This document shows positions 25,236-32,904 of a stretch of DNA of 64,000 nt, piece after piece. The notes below the pieces were generated by a model. The model saw only the letters and a list, made by a program, of their open reading frames with translations, ran no database searches and had not been told where the DNA came from. The position numbers were made by a program, and so were the translations under genes. Within the stretch, counting starts at the first letter, position 1, and every line of letters starts with the position of its first letter. The DNA comes from Kaistia geumhonensis (GTDB lineage: Bacteria; Pseudomonadota; Alphaproteobacteria; Rhizobiales; Kaistiaceae), in NCBI RefSeq assembly GCF_030815145.1, contig NZ_JAUSWJ010000001.1:1488001-1552000 (forward strand), read 5' to 3'.

Positions 25236-25970
25236 ATGATGGATCACAAATCGTCGGTGCGCGAACGGGTCTGGAGCGACCTGCGCCGCGTCGCGCTGCC
25301 CGACAGCCGGTTCGACTTCGATTTCGCCGAGTTCATCGCCGATTTCGAGGGCGGCGAGGCCGCCTGCGACCGCCTGATCGCCGACGAGGCCTACCGGAAT
25401 GCCGGGCTGATCTTCATCACGCCGGACAACTGCCTCGAAAGGCTGCGCCACCGTGCCCTTCTCGACGGCAAGTCGGTCCTGATGACGACCTATTCGATCA
25501 AGCGCGGCTTCTGGCTGCTCGACCCGGCCGACATCGCGCCCGATCTTTATCTCTACGCCGCGACGCTCGACGGGATGGAGCGGGTGGGACGTCCGGTCGA
25601 TCTCAAGGCCATCGCCGACATGCCGCCGGTCGACTATCTCGTCACCGGTACGGGAGCGATCAACCACGAGGGTATCCGCTTCGGCAAGGGACACGGCTTC
25701 TTCGACGTGGAGTGGGGCATGCTCTACCGGCTCGGCCGCGTCGGTCCCGAGACCCCCGTCGCCGCCGTCGTGCATGATTGCCAGTTGCTGGACGAGACCC
25801 TGGTCCCGGACGTGTTCGATACGACCGCCGACCTCGTCTTCACGCCGACGAGAACCATCCGCGTCGCGAACGCCCAGAAGCCGGATTGCGGCATTCTCTG
25901 GGACCGGCTCGACCCGCACATGTTTGCGACCATCCCTCCGCTGCAGGAGCTGAAGGCGATGCGGCTCTGA
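25236..25970 (+). CDS. 5-formyltetrahydrofolate cyclo-ligase-like protein
   Basis: A 244-residue protein of the 5-FTHF cyclo-ligase fold. The canonical nucleotide/folate loop GYGGGYYD appears here as FGKGHGFFDVEWG, the variant seen in the longer MTHFS-like subfamily. VAAVVHDCQLLDE and VPDVFDTTADLVFTPTRTI match the conserved C-terminal strands. It may act on formyl-folates, which would suit a position next to formate dehydrogenase, but the subfamily is not characterised well enough to claim the reaction. The start is one of two adjacent ATGs (25236, 25239) behind AGAAGGA. Confidence 0.75.
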   Translation: MMDHKSSVRERVWSDLRRVALPDSRFDFDFAEFIADFEGGEAACDRLIADEAYRNAGLIFITPDNCLERLRHRALLDGKSVLMTTYSIKRGFWLLDPADIAPDLYLYAATLDGMERVGRPVDLKAIADMPPVDYLVTGTGAINHEGIRFGKGHGFFDVEWGMLYRLGRVGPETPVAAVVHDCQLLDETLVPDVFDTTADLVFTPTRTIRVANAQKPDCGILWDRLDPHMFATIPPLQELKAMRL

Positions 25971-26068
25971 CCGCCGCTGTCGCAATCCGGTTAGCGACCT
26001 CACTCCCGACACGCTAGGCTCACGCGCCCGACCGGTCCTTCGACCGCACGCCAGCGCGCTCCCCAGCG

Positions 26069-26084
26069 CTTGACGCGCGTCAAG
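26069..26084. promoter_or_regulatory. Candidate FNR/FixK-family binding site upstream of the arylsulfatase
   Basis: CTTGACGCGCGTCAAG is a perfect 16-bp palindrome. Its core TTGAC-N4-GTCAA fits the consensus of FNR/FnrL/FixK regulators in alphaproteobacteria. It ends 75 bp before the sulfatase GTG start. Binding would imply oxygen control. The remainder of this 188-bp spacer shows no other clear signal. Confidence 0.55.
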
Positions 26085-26158
26085 GCCGCATCCCGGTCTG
26101 GCGCGCAACATGCCTGCCGGTGGGCGACGCCCATCGCCGTGATAGGGGAGTCTCGGTC

Positions 26159-28741
26159 GTGTCGATTGTCCTTCGCGGTCCTTTGAGGGCCTTGGCTGCC
26201 GCGCTGCTCTTCGGCGGTGCTCTTCTGTCACCCCTGGCCGGCCTCACGCCGGCTTCTGCGCAGGATGCCGCATCGCCGCCTGCCGGCGTTCCGCTCGCGG
26301 CGCCGCCGGAGCTTTTCGGCCAGCCGGGCTCGCCGAGCGCGACGCGGACCATCGACGGCATGGTCATCCCCAACCCGGCGCAGCCCTTCGCCGGCACCAT
26401 CAAGCTCAACGCCGCGCAGTCGACGCCCGCATGGCCGGCCCGGACGGTGGCGCCGCAGGGCGCGCCGAATGTGCTGCTGGTGCTCACCGACGACACCGGC
26501 TACGGCGCCGGCTCGACCTTCGGCGGCGTCATCCCGATGCCGACGCTCGACGCGCTGGCCAGGGATGGCCTGCGCTACACCAATTTCAACTCGACCGCGC
26601 TCTGCTCGCCCTCGCGGGCGGCCCTGCTCACCGGACGCAACCATCACAATGTCGGCTACGGCAATATCGCCGAGGCCTCGACGGGCTTCCCCGGCTATGA
26701 CGCGGTGATCGGTCACGACACCGTATCGGTCGCCGCGGTGCTGCGCGCCAACGGCTACAACACCTCGTGGTACGGCAAGAACCACAACACGCCGCCCTTC
26801 ACGGAAAGCCAGGTCGGTCCCTTCGACCAGTGGCCGACGGGCGAGATCTTCGGCTTCGATCACTTCTACGGCTTCATGGGCGGTGACGCCAACCAGTGGC
26901 AGCCCAACCTCTTCAACGACACGACGGCGATCTATCCATTCCTCGACAAGCCGGGCTGGAACCTCATCACCGCCGAGGCCGACGACGCGATCCGGCAGAT
27001 CCAGACGGTCAATTCGGTCGATCCTTCGAAGCCGTTCTTCGTCTATCTGGCGCCGGGCGCGACCCATGCCCCGCACCATCCGACGAAGGAGTGGATCGAC
27101 AGGATTTCGGCGCTGCATCTCTTCGACAATGGCTGGAACGCGCTGCGGGACACCATCTTCGCCAACCAGAAGCGGCTCGGCGTCATTCCGCAGGATGCCC
27201 AGCTGACGCCCTGGCCGGATCACCTGAAGAAATGGGAGGAGCTCTCGGCCGACGAGAAGAAGCTCTTCATCCGGCAGGCCGACATCTACGCCGCCTATCT
27301 CGCCTATGCCGACAACGAGACCGGTCGCGTCATCGATGCGATCCGCGACATGGGCAAGCTCGACAACACCCTCGTCATCTACATCGTCGGCGACAACGGC
27401 TCCTCGGCCGAAGGCTCGCCGACCGGCACGCCCAACGAGGTGGCGCAGTTCAACGGCGTCACCCCGCCGGTGGCCGACCAGCTCAAGTATTTCTACGACC
27501 TCTGGGGCACCGAACAGACCTATCCGCATATGGCGGTCGGCTGGACCTGGGCCTTCGGCACGCCGTTCAAATGGACGAAGCAGATCGCCTCACATTTCGG
27601 CGGCGTCCGGCAGGGCATGGTCATGTCCTGGCCGGCGCGGATCAAGGACGTCGGCGGCATCCGCAACCAGTTCAGCCATTTCATCGACATCGAGCCGACG
27701 ATCCTCGAGGCGGTCGGGATCACCGCGCCGAGCTTCGTGAACGGCATCCAGCAGCGGCCGCTCGACGGCACGAGCATGGCCTATACCTGGGACGCCAGAC
27801 CCGACGATCCGACGCGGCACACGGTCCAGTATTTCGAGATGTTCGGCAATCGCGGCATCTACAACAATGGCTGGTATGCCAACACGACGCCGATCGTCGA
27901 TCCCTGGGCGCTGTTCTCGATCCCGCCGACGGATGTCATGAACAGCTATAAGTGGGAGCTCTACGACCTCACCAAGGACTGGACCCAGAACAACGATCTC
28001 GCCGCCGGGATGCCGGACAAGCTGCGCGCAATGCAGGAGCTGTTCATCGCCGAGGCGTCGAAGAACCAGGTCTTCCCGCTCGACAACTCGGTCGCGACCC
28101 GAATGGTCACCCCGCGGCCGAGCGTGGTCGCCGGCAAGTCCCACTTCGAGTATACCGCGCCGATCGCCGGCAACCCGAATGGCACGCAGCCGCTGCTCCT
28201 CAATGCGAGCTACCGCATCAGCGCCGATATCGACGTACCGGAAGGTGGCGGCAACGGCATGCTCTTCACGCAGGGCGGCCGCTTCGCGGGACACGGCTTC
28301 TATCTCCTGAAGGGAAAGCCGGTCTATGTCTGGAACCTCCTGGATCTGGAGCGCGTGCGCTGGGAAGGCGCCGACGCGCTGACCCCGGGCCGTCACCTGG
28401 TGGAGTTCGACTTCACCTATGGCGGGCTCGGCTTCGGCACCTTCGCCTTCAACAGCCTCTCTGGCGTCGGTCAGGCGGCGGAGGGCGTGCTGAAGGTCGA
28501 CGGCAAGGAAGTGGCGCGGCAGAAGATGGCGCACACGATTCCGATCACGCTGGCATGGGACGAGAGCCAGGACATCGGCTCCGACACGCTGACCGGGGTC
28601 GACGATGCCGACTACGAATCGCCCTTCGTCTTCGACGGCACGATCCACAAGATCACGCTCGACATCGATCGCCCGCAGCTCTCGAAGGAAGACATCCAGA
28701 AGCTCGAAGCGGCGCAGAGCGCGCAGGGCGACAAGGGCTGA
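26159..28741 (+). CDS. Secreted arylsulfatase (family S1) with C-terminal extension
   Basis: An 860-residue type I sulfatase. The GTG at 26159 (behind GGGGAG) gives a clean signal peptide, with positive VSIVLRGPLR, hydrophobic AALLFGGALLSPLAGL and a TPASA cleavage site. Metal ligands start at DDTGYG (about 111). The formylglycine motif CSPSRAALLTGR has its Cys near residue 149. The substrate/metal His pair is in APGATHAPHH, and YIVGDNGSS carries the second Asp-Asn metal pair. The last ~200 residues form a beta-rich domain with no name I can assign. It removes sulfate from organic sulfate esters in the periplasm, for sulfur or carbon supply. No formylglycine-generating enzyme lies in the window. 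Confidence 0.9.
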   Translation: MSIVLRGPLRALAAALLFGGALLSPLAGLTPASAQDAASPPAGVPLAAPPELFGQPGSPSATRTIDGMVIPNPAQPFAGTIKLNAAQSTPAWPARTVAPQGAPNVLLVLTDDTGYGAGSTFGGVIPMPTLDALARDGLRYTNFNSTALCSPSRAALLTGRNHHNVGYGNIAEASTGFPGYDAVIGHDTVSVAAVLRANGYNTSWYGKNHNTPPFTESQVGPFDQWPTGEIFGFDHFYGFMGGDANQWQPNLFNDTTAIYPFLDKPGWNLITAEADDAIRQIQTVNSVDPSKPFFVYLAPGATHAPHHPTKEWIDRISALHLFDNGWNALRDTIFANQKRLGVIPQDAQLTPWPDHLKKWEELSADEKKLFIRQADIYAAYLAYADNETGRVIDAIRDMGKLDNTLVIYIVGDNGSSAEGSPTGTPNEVAQFNGVTPPVADQLKYFYDLWGTEQTYPHMAVGWTWAFGTPFKWTKQIASHFGGVRQGMVMSWPARIKDVGGIRNQFSHFIDIEPTILEAVGITAPSFVNGIQQRPLDGTSMAYTWDARPDDPTRHTVQYFEMFGNRGIYNNGWYANTTPIVDPWALFSIPPTDVMNSYKWELYDLTKDWTQNNDLAAGMPDKLRAMQELFIAEASKNQVFPLDNSVATRMVTPRPSVVAGKSHFEYTAPIAGNPNGTQPLLLNASYRISADIDVPEGGGNGMLFTQGGRFAGHGFYLLKGKPVYVWNLLDLERVRWEGADALTPGRHLVEFDFTYGGLGFGTFAFNSLSGVGQAAEGVLKVDGKEVARQKMAHTIPITLAWDESQDIGSDTLTGVDDADYESPFVFDGTIHKITLDIDRPQLSKEDIQKLEAAQSAQGDKG

Positions 28742-28742
28742 T

Positions 28743-28770
28743 CGCCCTGTCGTCTCCAACAGACAGGGCG
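28743..28770 (+). terminator. Terminator after the arylsulfatase gene
   Basis: CGCCCTGTC (28743-28751) and GACAGGGCG (28762-28770) form a 9-bp stem, beginning right after the stop codon. About 20 bases further is a CCCCTTTTTG stretch. The region separates the convergent sulfatase and flavin reductase genes and probably stops transcripts on both strands. Confidence 0.55.
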
Positions 28771-28812
28771 CGGGCCGAAAGCGCCGCCCCTTTTTGTCGG
28801 ATTTTGTTGAAT

Positions 28813-29343
28813 TCAGCCCGTTTCGTTTGAAATACGTCGATAGCCGCCATGCCAGTAGAGCAGCGGCTGCGCACCCGCCGTCAGGATCACGTCGCGGACG
28901 GCACCGATCAGGATGGCGTGCGAATGGCGCTCGATGGCCTCTTCGAGGTCGCAGTCGATCGACGCCAGCGCGCCGACCAGCCCGAGGCTGCCGCTCGCAA
29001 ATCTGTGCCAATCGGCGCCGAGATAGCGGTCGGCTCCCCGGATTCCGCCCCGCCCGGAAAACGCCTCGGCGACGGCTTGCTGGTCCTCGGCGAGGACATT
29101 GACGCAGAAACGTCCGTTTTGCGCCAGAATAGGCCAGGAGGACGATGTGCGGTTCAGCGAAACGAGGATCGATGGACTTTCGGCGGAAAAGGACGAAACC
29201 GACGAGGCCGTGAAGCCGGTCCTGTCGGCTCCGGTGCCCGTGGTGATAACGCTGACGGCGCCGGCTAGATGACGCATGGCATGCTTGAAGACCGCGGCGT
29301 CGATGGCAGCGGGCGTCGGCTCGATCTCGGCGGCGGCCGGCAT
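28813..29343 (-). CDS. Flavin reductase family protein
   Basis: A 176-residue FMN-binding split-barrel flavin reductase (HpaC/RutF-like). Visible family parts are FKHAMRHLAGAVSVITTG (about 19-36), GFTASSVSSFSAESPSILVSLN (key part TASSVSSFSAESP), FCVNVLAEDQQAVAEAFSG and the final LLYWHGGYRRI. Such proteins supply reduced flavin to two-component monooxygenases. No monooxygenase partner lies in the window. It is convergent with the sulfatase gene; a desulfurisation link is possible but not shown. Confidence 0.85.
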   Translation of the reverse strand: MPAAAEIEPTPAAIDAAVFKHAMRHLAGAVSVITTGTGADRTGFTASSVSSFSAESPSILVSLNRTSSSWPILAQNGRFCVNVLAEDQQAVAEAFSGRGGIRGADRYLGADWHRFASGSLGLVGALASIDCDLEEAIERHSHAILIGAVRDVILTAGAQPLLYWHGGYRRISNETG

Positions 29344-29516
29344 GGGAGGCTCCTCACGACAGGCAGCCCGACCGACAAAGCGGCCGGGCTTTCGTGACCC
29401 ATATGGCTACTCGAGACTGCTTAAGCCATTGCACCACGCGCCCGGCCTTCGCCGAGAGAGGGTCTCGCTCGGTCGTGCCTGCCGGCGTGAAGCAGCAGCG
29501 GACCGGCCGTCCGCCC

Positions 29517-29792
29517 TCACATCGCCTGCTGCAGGCAGGCGCCGGCGGCGGTCGCGGAAGCGCGTGCCGTGCCCTTCGACACCGTGCCCGCCGCGACGAG
29601 GCTCTTCGTGCTGTTGGTGACCACGCTCTTGAGGCTGCCGCTGCCGACAGCGCCGATCGACGCGTCGTAGATCGCCTTGGCCTCGGCATCGAGGCCGGCG
29701 GCGCAGGCGTCCGCCGCGGCGCGGTCGGCCAGCGCCGGGCCGGCGCCGAACGCGAGAAGGAGGGCCGCCGAAGCCAGAATCGTCTTCATCAT
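29517..29792 (-). CDS. Small secreted protein of unknown function
   Basis: A 91-residue protein with a signal peptide, MMKTILASAALLLAFGAG then PALA before DRAAAD. The mature part is Ala-rich with two Cys (ADACAAGL and AGACLQQ) and repeated Ser/Thr/Lys, likely a small helical periplasmic protein. AAGGAAAAGCG precedes two adjacent ATGs, of which the first is used. It is 22 bp downstream of another small secreted protein on the same strand, probably one transcript. No family recognised. Confidence 0.65.
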   Translation of the reverse strand: MMKTILASAALLLAFGAGPALADRAAADACAAGLDAEAKAIYDASIGAVGSGSLKSVVTNSTKSLVAAGTVSKGTARASATAAGACLQQAM

Positions 29793-29814
29793 CGCTTTTC
29801 CTTCCAGCGGGTTC

Positions 29815-30123
29815 TCAGCGCACGCCAACGCGATTGACGGGACCGCCACGGTTCATCGGCTGCACGCCGACCCCCGGCGCACCGACGCCGACACCCGGCG
29901 CCACACCGACGCCGGGCGCTCCCGCGCCGGCGACGCAGCCGACCGGATAGCCCGGACGCGTACAATAGACCACGGCACCCGTCGGCCGCGCGACACAGCC
30001 CTTCGGGACACCGACCGCCTTGCAGTAGACCACCGCTTCCGCCGGGCCGGGCACCGCGATACCGCTTGCGCCAACCAGCGCCAGCGCAGCCGCCAACAGT
30101 GTCGAACGAATCGTCTTGGTCAT
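29815..30123 (-). CDS. Small secreted protein with VYC and Gly-Val-Pro repeats
   Basis: A 102-residue exported protein. The signal peptide is MTKTIRSTLLAAALALVGAS and cleavage probably follows AEA. The mature protein has a duplicated Cys unit, VVYCKAVGVPKGCVARP then VVYCTRPGYPVGCVAGA. A low-complexity GVGVAPGVGVGAPGVGV tail follows, ending PMNRGGPVNRVGVR. The two YC...GC units suggest paired disulfides. Function unknown. It precedes another small secreted protein and is divergent from a winged-helix gene (97 bp). Confidence 0.7.
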   Translation of the reverse strand: MTKTIRSTLLAAALALVGASGIAVPGPAEAVVYCKAVGVPKGCVARPTGAVVYCTRPGYPVGCVAGAGAPGVGVAPGVGVGAPGVGVQPMNRGGPVNRVGVR

Positions 30124-30220
30124 AATTGCCTCCGGTCCGATGCCGCTTCTTGCAGCAGGGCGCGAGAGGCCTCAATGTCGTTTTTTGACCGGATCGGGGA
30201 CCGGTAAAGGAGTCGTTGCC

Positions 30221-31108
30221 ATGACCGCGACGCTGCAAACGCGCGCGCGCCCCCCGTCCGATTCGCTGCAACCGGCCACCCCGGACGATGCGACCATCGC
30301 TGCAATCGAGGCGCATGAGCGCTTTGACGCCGCCTATGAACATGCCGCCCGCGGCATTCTCGCCTTGTTCGAGGGCAACCGCCTGCTCGTCACGGTGATG
30401 AGCGATCGTGTCCGCGTGTTGCTGGCGGTCGCGGTCCTCTGCCTCGACGCCGATCCCGACGAACAGGGCCGGAGACTGACTCCGGCGCGGATGATCGAGG
30501 CGGCGCGCGATTTCGGGCTCGGCAGCCCCGGCCGCGTGAAGGCGATGCTGGCGATCCTGCGCTGGGGCGGCTATCTGGCGCCCGCCGAAGGCGTGTCGGA
30601 TCGACGGGAACGACCGCTGGTGCCGACCGAGAAGCTCTGGAACGTGGTGCTCGCGCGCTGGCGGGTGCTGTTCGAGGCGCTGACGATGATCGACCCGCTC
30701 GGCGCCAAAGCGCTCGCGGCGACCGGCGACCATCGTTTCCTGCAGGCCGTGGCGCGGGGCCTCGCCCGCATTTTCGCGCGCGGGTTCCGCCCGCTCTCGC
30801 GCGCCCCGCGGCTTACGAGCTGCATCGATCGCGACGCCGGCTTCATGATCCTTTCCGCGCTGGTGATCGCCGGGAAGGACGGCGCCCCGGCGCCTCCCAT
30901 CGCCCAGCTCGCCCGCCGTTTCGGCGTCTCGCGGGCGCATGTACTGTCGCTTCTGCGCGAGGCGGAGGCGAACGGACTCGTCAGGCGCACGAACTCAGGC
31001 AGCGTCGAGGCGACCGAACTCGTGTTGCGTGACTTCGCGGCGCTCTATGCCGCAATCATGGCGATGACGGCGGCGGCCGCGGCCGCCGCCCTCCAGGAAA
31101 TCGGCTGA
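30221..31108 (+). CDS. Winged-helix DNA-binding domain protein of unknown role
   Basis: A 295-residue protein. Two segments look DNA-binding. LTPARMIEAARDFGLGSPGR and ILRWGGYLAPAEG lie at about residues 88-125. A clearer C-terminal winged helix, PIAQLARRFGVSRAHVLSLL then REAEANGLVRR, lies at about 227-257. The end is an Ala-rich helix. AAAGGAG lies upstream of the ATG at 30221. It is divergent from the two small secreted protein genes and could regulate them. No named family can be assigned with certainty. Confidence 0.7.
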   Translation: MTATLQTRARPPSDSLQPATPDDATIAAIEAHERFDAAYEHAARGILALFEGNRLLVTVMSDRVRVLLAVAVLCLDADPDEQGRRLTPARMIEAARDFGLGSPGRVKAMLAILRWGGYLAPAEGVSDRRERPLVPTEKLWNVVLARWRVLFEALTMIDPLGAKALAATGDHRFLQAVARGLARIFARGFRPLSRAPRLTSCIDRDAGFMILSALVIAGKDGAPAPPIAQLARRFGVSRAHVLSLLREAEANGLVRRTNSGSVEATELVLRDFAALYAAIMAMTAAAAAAALQEIG

Positions 31109-31127
31109 AAGCCGAATCTACTCGGCG

Positions 31128-31442
31128 CTACGCGTGATGCTCCGCGTTGCGCTTGCGCGTCGCAGCAGCCTTCTTGGCCGAGGCAGAACGGTCTGCCCTA
31201 GAGCGCGCCGCAGACGCTTCCCCGCCTTTCTCGCCGCCCTTGTGGGCGGCCGGGTGGCCGGTATCCTTGCCGCGGCCGGAGCCACCTGGCTCCTTGCCGC
31301 CGCCGTCGTCCTTGTTGACCGTCGCCCAGGCCCTGCGCTCGGCCTCCTTCTCGGAGACGCCTCGCTCCTCATAGCCTTCGGCGATGTGGTCGGCCTTGCG
31401 TTCCTGCTTGTCCGTGTATTTCGACTTGTCGCCACGGGGCAT
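31128..31442 (-). CDS. Small basic stress-type protein (often annotated plasmid stabilization protein)
   Basis: A 104-residue, highly charged protein. The N-terminus MPRGDKSKYTDKQERKADHI then EGYEERGVSEKEAERRAWATVN is the conserved core of a widespread small family usually named plasmid stabilization protein without functional proof. It continues with a Gly/Lys/Arg-rich, probably disordered half (KDDGGGKEPGGSGRGK and KKAAATRKRNAEHHA). It is downstream of the ferritin-like gene by 22 bp on the same strand. Such neighbours suggest a general stress role. Confidence 0.75.
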   Translation of the reverse strand: MPRGDKSKYTDKQERKADHIAEGYEERGVSEKEAERRAWATVNKDDGGGKEPGGSGRGKDTGHPAAHKGGEKGGEASAARSRADRSASAKKAAATRKRNAEHHA

Positions 31443-31464
31443 GATCGTTCTCCTCGTTGGCGGC

Positions 31465-31971
31465 TCAGCTGGCAGCGCGGAGGTTGACCTTGCTCTCGGC
31501 GATGGCGGTCAGCTTCTTGTCCGCCGCCCTCTCCTCCTCGAGGTTTTGCCGAAGCAGCGCGGCGCAGTCCTCGCGGCCGAGACGGCGCGCCCAGGCGACC
31601 AGCGTGCCGTAGCGGGTCATCTCGTAGTGCTCAACGGCCTGCGCCGAAGCGACCAGCGCCGCGTCGAGCACCTCCTTGTCGCCGATCTCGCCGGCGATCT
31701 CGTCGGCCTCCTCGATGATGCCGTCGATCGCCGGGCAATCGACTCCCTTGATCTCGGCGCCATGCTGGTGGAACACCTGCTCGAGGCGCTGGACGTGACC
31801 GCGCGTCTCCTTGAGATGCGCCTCGAAGCCCGCCTTCAGTTCAGGCGAAGACGCCTTCTCGATCATCTTGGGCAGCGCCTTCAAAATCTGGTTCTCGGCG
31901 TAGTAGATGTCCTGGAGCTGATGGACGAAGAGATCGTCCAGCGTCTGGATGTCCTTGGAAAACAAGCCCAT
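31465..31971 (-). CDS. DUF892 ferritin-like protein (YciE/YciF family)
   Basis: A 168-residue four-helix ferritin-like protein. It begins TLDDLFVHQLQDIYYAENQI, with later Glu/His positions in KETRGHVQRLEQVF, AVEHYEMTRYGTL and LEEERAADKKL that can ligate a di-iron centre. The family is induced by osmotic, oxidative or general stress in many bacteria, but its enzymatic role is unproven. The ATG at 31971 follows GGAGG. It forms a likely two-gene unit with the small basic protein. Confidence 0.85.
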   Translation of the reverse strand: MGLFSKDIQTLDDLFVHQLQDIYYAENQILKALPKMIEKASSPELKAGFEAHLKETRGHVQRLEQVFHQHGAEIKGVDCPAIDGIIEEADEIAGEIGDKEVLDAALVASAQAVEHYEMTRYGTLVAWARRLGREDCAALLRQNLEEERAADKKLTAIAESKVNLRAAS

Positions 31972-32098
31972 TTTGGCCTCCTTCTCGATCTTCTGAGAGT
32001 TTCGGCCCCCGATCCGTGACACGCTCCCAACGGGCGAGCGGGAGGCATGTTCCCCGCGGGGAAGGAAAAGCCGGGCATGCGACGAGCGCATCGGCAAC

Positions 32099-32128
32099 TT
32101 GCGAAGGCGGTAGGAACTGGTCTATACC
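32099..32128 (+). promoter_or_regulatory. Candidate promoter of the GntR-sugar operon
   Basis: TTGCGA (32099-32104) and TATACC (32123-32128) are spaced by 18 bp. The -10 lies within the first operator copy, and the expected start point near 32135 abuts the second copy. This arrangement suits autorepression by the adjacent GntR protein. Predicted from pattern only. Confidence 0.4.
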
Positions 32129-32147
32129 GATGGCAACGGTCTATACC
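32119..32147. promoter_or_regulatory. Tandem GntR (DasR/NagR-like) operators
   Basis: GGTCTATACC occurs twice, at 32119-32128 and 32138-32147, with starts 19 bp apart (about two helical turns). The flanks extend the match to the CTGGTCTATACC / GGTCTATACCAGT pattern. This resembles the TGGTCTAGACCA-type sites of HutC/DasR/NagR-branch GntR regulators that respond to amino sugars. They lie 17 bases before the TTG start of the GntR gene. Confidence 0.65.
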
Positions 32148-32163
32148 AGTTTGGGATACCTGC

Positions 32164-32895
32164 TTGTCGTCCGTTCCGCATTATCGCCGCATCGCCGATT
32201 CGCTCGTCGACGCCATCCGATCCGGATCCCTCGAGGTCGGCGCGCGTGTGCCGTCGGAGCGCGAGCTCAGCGCCGAATTCGGCGTCAGCCGCATGACGGC
32301 GCGCGGCGCGCTGAAGACGCTCGTGGAACAGGGCTTCGTGAACAGCGTCGAGGCGAAAGGCTATTTCGTCGCCGCAAGCCGCATCGACCAGCGGCTCCAG
32401 ACGCTAACGAGCTTCACCGAGGACATGCGGCGGTCCGGCCGGCGTCCGTCGAGCATCGTGCTGGCGGCACGAAAGGCCGAGGCGGCTGGCGAAGTCGCGG
32501 CGCGGCTGGCCGTAGCGGAAGGTGCCAGCGTCTATCACCTGCTCCGCCTCCGCGAGGCGGATGCCGTGCCGGTCGCGCTCGAGGCAGCCCATATTCCCGA
32601 GAGCATGGCGCCGGGTCTGATCGAATCCGCGGACTTCGCCTCCGACTCTCTCTACGCCACGCTGAAGCAGCGCTTCGGCATTCTTCCCGTCGAGGCCGAG
32701 CAGAGCTTCGAGGCGAGCGCGGCCGGCGAATCCGACGCGGCGATCCTGCGCGTGCCGATCGGGGCTCCCGTGCTTCGCCTGACCCGGCTCAGCCTCGATG
32801 CCGCAGGACGGCCGCTCGAGTTCGTCCAGTCGGTCTATCGCGGCGACCGCTTCACGATGCGGGTGCGTCTCGCGCCCGGCTCAACCGATGCCTGA
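32164..32895 (+). CDS. GntR-family regulator with UTRA ligand domain (HutC subfamily)
   Basis: About 243 residues. The N-terminal winged helix begins PHYRRIADSLVDAIRSGSLE and has VPSERELSAEFGVSRMTARG, followed by GYFVAASRIDQRLQTLTSFTEDM and the UTRA domain, which ends PLEFVQSVYRGDRFTMRV. UTRA regulators of this branch usually sense sugar phosphates or amino sugars. I use the TTG at 32164 because it leaves both operators outside the coding region and gives the family length. Upstream ATGs (for example 32077) would place the operators inside the gene. It is the first gene of the sugar island. Confidence 0.8.
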   Translation: MSSVPHYRRIADSLVDAIRSGSLEVGARVPSERELSAEFGVSRMTARGALKTLVEQGFVNSVEAKGYFVAASRIDQRLQTLTSFTEDMRRSGRRPSSIVLAARKAEAAGEVAARLAVAEGASVYHLLRLREADAVPVALEAAHIPESMAPGLIESADFASDSLYATLKQRFGILPVEAEQSFEASAAGESDAAILRVPIGAPVLRLTRLSLDAAGRPLEFVQSVYRGDRFTMRVRLAPGSTDA

Positions 32896-32904
32896 GGATC
32901 AATC

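Noticed and set aside
29344-29516. tRNA-like or terminator-like structure in the spacer before the flavin reductase gene
   Set aside because: A stem AGCCCGACCG/CGGCCGGGCT with one mismatch is present, but there is no T-loop GTTCGA pattern or cloverleaf, and no upstream plus-strand gene that it could terminate.
31128-31442. Plasmid or toxin-antitoxin signature suggested by the usual family name plasmid stabilization protein
   Set aside because: No partner toxin, partition gene or replication origin is near. The neighbour is a ferritin-like stress protein, so a stress role is more likely.
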